Assembly (NCBI RefSeq): GCF_017571525.1
Contig: NZ_JAGETY010000006.1
Span: 248,001-312,000, forward strand
DNA length: 64,000 bases
Source of the DNA: Hymenobacter sp. BT559
GTDB lineage: Bacteria > Bacteroidota > Bacteroidia > Cytophagales > Hymenobacteraceae
Direction: 5' to 3'
Shown piece after piece: positions 60,867 to 64,000 of the stretch (position 1 is its first letter; each line of letters begins with the position of its first letter). Below the pieces are notes generated by a model. The model did no database searches. It had not been told where the DNA came from and saw nothing but the letters and a program-made list of their open reading frames with translations. The position numbers and the translations under genes are program-made.

Positions 60867-61196
60867 TTCGGCAGCGCTGATAAAGGAAAATTCGTCCAAA
60901 TAAGTCAGCACTTTCTGCGGAGCGGTAGCCGTGCGCGCAAGGGCAAATAGGCGCTGAGCTTCTTGCATAAAAAAGTCGCCCCAATTGTCTAAGTCCGTCG
61001 CTAGTGCCTCATAGAAAATGGGTAACTTATTACTCAACTCATCAGCTACTGTTTCAAACTTTTGCGCATGAACTAACCGAATAAATGCAGCAGGGTCGGC
61101 GTTCGCTGTTTCAAGCACCAGCTTCCGCGTTTCCCGTTGTGCAACAGGCGGAAGTTCATAATAAGAAGCTAATCTGCTTGCTAGGCCCGCGTTCAT
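60846..61196 (-). CDS. N-terminal part of a frameshifted helical-repeat gene
   Basis: 116 residues from ATG 61196 to TAG at 60846: mostly helical (GLASRLASYYELPPVAQRETRKLVLE; QEAQRLFALARTATAPQKVLTYLDEFSFISAAEF). Starts 4 nt after the rnhA stop, so it is probably translated from the rnhA message. It continues in another frame after a T6 (A6 in the message) run. Either disabled by an indel or decoded by a -1 slip. No function known. Confidence 0.6.
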   Translation of the reverse strand: MNAGLASRLASYYELPPVAQRETRKLVLETANADPAAFIRLVHAQKFETVADELSNKLPIFYEALATDLDNWGDFFMQEAQRLFALARTATAPQKVLTYLDEFSFISAAEFKKEMR

Positions 61197-61200
61197 AACC

Positions 61201-61656
61201 TTACCCTAGCGCCTCATAGCCCTCATCTACTAGCAGCCCTTTGCCGAGTGCGCTTTGCACGGCCAGCACGTCGCAGCGTTCGTTTTCGGGGTGGCCGGCG
61301 TGGCCTTTTATCCATTTGAAAGACACTTTGCGCTCCTTGTACACGCGCAGGAAGCGGCGCCAGAGGTCCTCGTTGGCTTTTTTGCCGAAGTCGGGCTTTT
61401 GCGCCCAGTTGAAGACCCAGCGCTTTTCTACCGCATCGACTACGTACTTGGAGTCGGAGACGACGAGGATGGGAATTTCGGGGCGCGTCACGGCTTCCAG
61501 ACCCACTATCACGGCCAGCAGCTCCATGCGGTTGTTGGTGGTGCGGCGGAAGCCCTGGCTCAACTCCTTTTCGTGGGGGCCGTAGCGCAAGATGGTGCCG
61601 TAGCCACCCGGGCCGGGGTTGCCGCGCGACGAGCCATCGGTAAATAAGGTTATCAA
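61201..61656 (-). CDS. rnhA: Ribonuclease HI
   Basis: A 151-residue RNase H type I that cuts RNA in RNA-DNA hybrids. LFTDGSSRGNPGPGGYGTIL (catalytic Asp), NNRMELLAVIVGLEA (Glu), VSDSKYVVDAVEKRWVFNWAQK (Asp) and KWIKGHAGHPENERCDVLA (His, Asp). TTG start at 61656; no ATG or GTG is in frame with the conserved beginning. The next gene starts 4 nt downstream. Reads as a complete member. Confidence 0.96.
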   Translation of the reverse strand: MITLFTDGSSRGNPGPGGYGTILRYGPHEKELSQGFRRTTNNRMELLAVIVGLEAVTRPEIPILVVSDSKYVVDAVEKRWVFNWAQKPDFGKKANEDLWRRFLRVYKERKVSFKWIKGHAGHPENERCDVLAVQSALGKGLLVDEGYEALG

Positions 61657-61683
61657 GGGAATACTAAACTAATGCGGCCTATT

Positions 61684-61813
61684 GCGGGGTACCTCACCCC
61701 CGGCCCCTCTCCTTGAGGAGAGGGGAGCCTGACGACTACTGACGATACTTAACTTTTGCTTGCACTAGGCTTCCCTCTCCCCAAGGAGAGGGGCCGGAGG
61801 CGAGGTACCCCGC
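61684..61813. repeat. Inverted repeat, 31-nt arms (CCTCACCCCCGGCCCCTCTCC type)
   Basis: Arms 61684-61714 and 61783-61813 match in 29 of 31 positions; an inner pair (CCTTGAGGAGAGG) extends the structure. It fills the gap between rnhA and the aminotransferase and resembles dispersed 'cctcaccccc ggcccctctcc' elements. Confidence 0.8.
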
Positions 61814-61819
61814 CTTGGG

Positions 61820-62923
61820 CTAGCGTGCTACTTCCTCATTCCGGATTTTCTCAAAAAACTGCACCAGTGCCTCAAATGCGGCATCGGGCACGGCTGGGAA
61901 GTTGGCGATGCGCAGGCTCGTGGCCTTGTGGTCGCCGTAGCCCGAGCCCAGCTGCAGGCCGGCCTCGTCGCGGGCGCGGCGCTTCATCTCCTCAATGAGG
62001 GCGGCCGGGCCTTGCAGGCCAATGACGGTGGTAGAGCGGGCCTCGGTGTTGTCGATGAGTGGGCGCAGGCCCAGCGGCTGCACCTGCTCGAAGTAGTCGT
62101 AGAGCTTCTGAGCGCGCTCGGCCAGGTGCGGGGCGATGGTTTTGATGGGTTCGCGGGCTTGCAGCACCCGGCTCAGGAGGTAGATGCCCAGCACGTTGGG
62201 GGTGTGCGTGGTTTGGTAGTTGAGCATCTGCTTCACCATGCCGTTCAGGCTGTTGTAGTGCGCATTATCGCCTACTTCGCGGGCGCGGGCCACGGCGCGG
62301 GGCGATAGCACCATGATGCCCAGCCCGGCCGGCAGGCCCAGGCACTTTTGCACCGAGCCATACCACACGTCGGCCTTGATGAACTTGAGGGCTAGCCCCC
62401 CCAGCGAGGAAGTAGCATCAACAGCCAGCAAAGCAGGGCCTAGCCGGTTGAAGGTGTTGAGAATGAACTGGTCGCGCAGTTGGGTGGCGGTGCTGGTTTC
62501 ATTCTGGGTGAGACACACGAGGTCGGTTTCCTCGGGGTTGAAGGGTAGCGTGGCCGGGTCGGGCACGTCGTTGATATCGAAGCGCAGGCCAGTGCAGCCG
62601 GGGCGCAGGGCACGGGCGTAGTCAAACCATTTCTGCCCAAACGACCCGTTGTAGAGGTGAAACGAGCGGCGCGGCGTCAGGCTCTGCGCCAGAATTTCCC
62701 AGCATTCGGTAGCCGACGAGGTAAACAGAATGGTATAGTCTTGGGGAATGTTGAGCTTGAGGCGGGCCTGGTCGAGGCAGTGGCGCACCAGCGCCGTGAA
62801 GCGCTCGGAGCGGTGCGGCACCGACAGCCAGCCTTCCTCAAATGCGTCGGCCAGGTACTGGCGCACTTCGGGGTACACGGCTGCTGGGCCGGGGTTGAAG
62901 GTATATGTGGGGAGGGTTGCCAT
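61820..62923 (-). CDS. serC: Class V aminotransferase, phosphoserine-transaminase-like
   Basis: A 367-residue PLP enzyme of the SerC/class V group, probably 3-phosphohydroxypyruvate to phosphoserine. LPTYTFNPGPAAVYPEV and LSVPHRSERF match the SerC start; TSSATECWE, AVDATSSLGG (Asp169) and SVQKCLGLPAGLGI (Lys193, PLP-binding) are the core. The alternative-type SerC of Bacteroidota has this layout; another aminotransferase role cannot be excluded. A TACCTTTGC element lies 4 nt before ATG 62923. Confidence 0.8.
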   Translation of the reverse strand: MATLPTYTFNPGPAAVYPEVRQYLADAFEEGWLSVPHRSERFTALVRHCLDQARLKLNIPQDYTILFTSSATECWEILAQSLTPRRSFHLYNGSFGQKWFDYARALRPGCTGLRFDINDVPDPATLPFNPEETDLVCLTQNETSTATQLRDQFILNTFNRLGPALLAVDATSSLGGLALKFIKADVWYGSVQKCLGLPAGLGIMVLSPRAVARAREVGDNAHYNSLNGMVKQMLNYQTTHTPNVLGIYLLSRVLQAREPIKTIAPHLAERAQKLYDYFEQVQPLGLRPLIDNTEARSTTVIGLQGPAALIEEMKRRARDEAGLQLGSGYGDHKATSLRIANFPAVPDAAFEALVQFFEKIRNEEVAR

Positions 62924-62926
62924 GCC

Positions 62927-62935
62927 GCAAAGGTA
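62927..62935 (-). promoter_or_regulatory. -7 element TACCTTTGC for the aminotransferase gene
   Basis: Reverse complement of 62927-62935 is TACCTTTGC (exact TAnnTTTG plus C), 4 nt before the ATG at 62923; a leaderless mRNA is implied. TTTG lies upstream but only about 15 nt away, closer than the usual 19. Confidence 0.6.
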
Positions 62936-62971
62936 GGGGCGGGGCTAGCCCAAAAAGCCCCGCCCGGCACC

Positions 62972-64000
62972 TTATTGCACTACTAGCCGGGTGTGGGCGC
63001 GGCCCGCCCCGCCATCCCACTCCAGCACGTAGAGGCCGGCCGGCACGCTGGCCAGCGGCAGGTCGAAGGCTGCCCGCCCGGCAGGGCCGGTGGCGCTGGC
63101 CATGCAGCGGCCAGTAGCATCGAGCAGGCGCACCTGGGCCGCGCTGCCGGGGGCTAGCGGGCCGCTGAGGTGCACCGTGCCGGTGGCGGGGTTGGGGTAG
63201 GCCACCAGCTCGGTAGCGGTGGCCGATACACTCACCACGGGCGAGTAGGCTACCTTACCATCGAGGTCTACCTGGCGCAGGCGGTAGTAGCAGGTGCCGG
63301 CCAGCGGGCGCATATCGCGGGCCTGGTACTGGCGCGGGCTGGTGCTAGAGCTGGCTGCCGCCACCTGCGCCACGGCCTGCCAGGCGCTGGTGGTCGGGTC
63401 AGCCTGGCTTTCGACTACAAAGGCGGCGCTGTTGCTTTCCAAAGCGGTGCCCCAGCTCAGCAGCGTGCCCTGGCCGGGCACGTGGCGTGCCGTGAAGGCT
63501 ACTAGCTCTACCGGCAGTACGCAGCTGCTGGAGCTGTAGGTAAGGATAGTGCGGCCGGTGTAAGCGGCCGCGCAGTGCATGGTAGCGGCAGTGCTGTAAG
63601 TAGTTTCGCTAGTGGCGGCCGCCAGGTCGGTATTGGCGTCGAGGGTGCGCTTGGTTTGGCCGTTGGAAATGGAGTAATTCATGACCCCGGTGCTGGAAAT
63701 GATATGCGACAATAGAATGCCGTGGCCCAGCTCGTGCAGCGCAACGCTTTGAAAGTCATAGTCGGTAGGGGCCGGCGTGCCGCTGCCGTAGTACCAGTTG
63801 ATGGCCGCCGCGTTGGTAAACGTATAATCGGTTTCAATCAGGTCCCAATTGACAGCTGAGCCCACATAGCAGCCCTGGTAGTAGCTATTGGTGACGCCTA
63901 GCACGCCGGTGGAGAGGGAGCCGAACGCCACGAGATTTACGCCGTCGGCCGCGGCTGCCGTTGGCGAAGCGTCGGCGCCCAAGCTGCGGTTGGCGCCGGC
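62972..64000 (-). CDS. C-terminal part of a secreted metzincin-like metalloprotease with type IX sorting domain (5' end outside window)
   Basis: Open to the right edge of the window; at least 343 residues. The zinc motif is HELGHGILLSH (HExxHxxxxxH; the usual Gly of HExxHxxGxxH is Leu) and a Met-turn, VMNYS, follows. After that comes a linker/beta region (LPVELVAFTARHVPGQGTLLSWGTALESNSAAFVVE: a fibronectin-like repeat) and a C-terminal Por secretion domain (VAYPNPATGTVHLSGPL ... AGLYVLEWDGGAGRAHTRLVVQ). So an extracellular or cell-surface protease exported by the type IX system. Next to serC without a visible functional link. Confidence 0.85.
   Translation of the reverse strand, partial: AGANRSLGADASPTAAAADGVNLVAFGSLSTGVLGVTNSYYQGCYVGSAVNWDLIETDYTFTNAAAINWYYGSGTPAPTDYDFQSVALHELGHGILLSHIISSTGVMNYSISNGQTKRTLDANTDLAAATSETTYSTAATMHCAAAYTGRTILTYSSSSCVLPVELVAFTARHVPGQGTLLSWGTALESNSAAFVVESQADPTTSAWQAVAQVAAASSSTSPRQYQARDMRPLAGTCYYRLRQVDLDGKVAYSPVVSVSATATELVAYPNPATGTVHLSGPLAPGSAAQVRLLDATGRCMASATGPAGRAAFDLPLASVPAGLYVLEWDGGAGRAHTRLVVQ

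Noticed and set aside
1..64000. CRISPR arrays, rRNA genes, integrases, phage genes, complete insertion sequences
   Set aside because: No regularly spaced direct repeats, no rRNA-like conserved blocks and no transposase, integrase or structural phage protein were found on either strand.

Overview
The window looks like a piece of chromosome from a high-GC Bacteroidota bacterium of the Hymenobacter type (order Cytophagales). This rests on: the -7 promoter element TAnnTTTG of this phylum in front of several genes; a surface metalloprotease ending in a type IX secretion (Por) sorting domain; Bacteroidota families such as DUF3822 beside coaD, DUF4199 and OmpA/PD40 proteins; clear protein similarity to that group; and very frequent GCTAGC hexamers. 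No rRNA, tRNA, CRISPR array, complete insertion sequence or prophage was seen. Most of the region is ordinary chromosomal backbone with small accessory patches.

Layout. 1-5.3 kb: tail of an unknown gene, a K+ channel with a TrkA/RCK domain, two glycosyltransferases and ribBA. 5.3-9.6 kb: M14 carboxypeptidase, surE and a CorA transporter. 9.7-13.4 kb: a surface-polysaccharide patch (acyltransferase-like protein, Wzx-like flippase, GT2 transferase, FdtA-like cupin). 13.4-19.4 kb: a minus-strand run (DCC oxidoreductase, OmpA-like lipoprotein-type protein, unknown alpha-helical protein, polysaccharide deacetylase, ThuA protein, M20 peptidase). 19.4-21.3 kb: an accessory patch holding a truncated MFS transporter between two copies of a palindromic repeat, then an AT-rich, frameshifted gene of unknown function. 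21.3-25.8 kb: icmF (fused B12 mutase), a SUKH-like protein and a GlcG/HbpS-like protein. 26.2-32.7 kb: lepA, a DUF5684 protein, a large MscS channel, folD and queE. 32.9-35.9 kb: a PD40-OmpA protein, a small secreted protein and a DUF4177 gene interrupted by TAG.

36-45.2 kb: gltA, mnmE, an MntR/DtxR regulator, fabH, a glycosyltransferase, dapD, a small membrane protein, msrA and 3-hydroxyacyl-CoA dehydrogenase. 45.4-55.4 kb: a 56-residue membrane protein, an outer-membrane barrel, an ABC-F ATPase, DUF4199, coaD-DUF3822, NUDIX, DUF4126, a hotdog thioesterase, a RecD-like helicase, two secreted proteins (one DUF1573) and DUF423. 55.5-64 kb: cytidine deaminase, a saccharopine-dehydrogenase-like protein translationally coupled to an ABC permease/ATPase pair, trmN6, a GyrI-like protein, rnhA coupled to a frameshifted helical-repeat gene, a class V aminotransferase and the C-terminal part of a secreted metalloprotease.

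The most interesting signals are: strong over-representation of GCTAGC (24 in the first 12 kb by eye), absent from the AT-rich patch; at least six genes whose start codon lies only 4-8 nt after a -7 promoter element, implying leaderless mRNAs; the AT-rich gene broken at a run of eight T (UUU-UAA, a plausible +1 slip site); a DUF4177 gene interrupted by one amber codon; a 32-bp perfect inverted repeat that reaches into the start region of mnmE; and a decayed MFS gene whose homology begins right next to a repeat copy. No convincing new multi-gene defence or metabolic system was found; the AT-rich gene is the best candidate for something undescribed.
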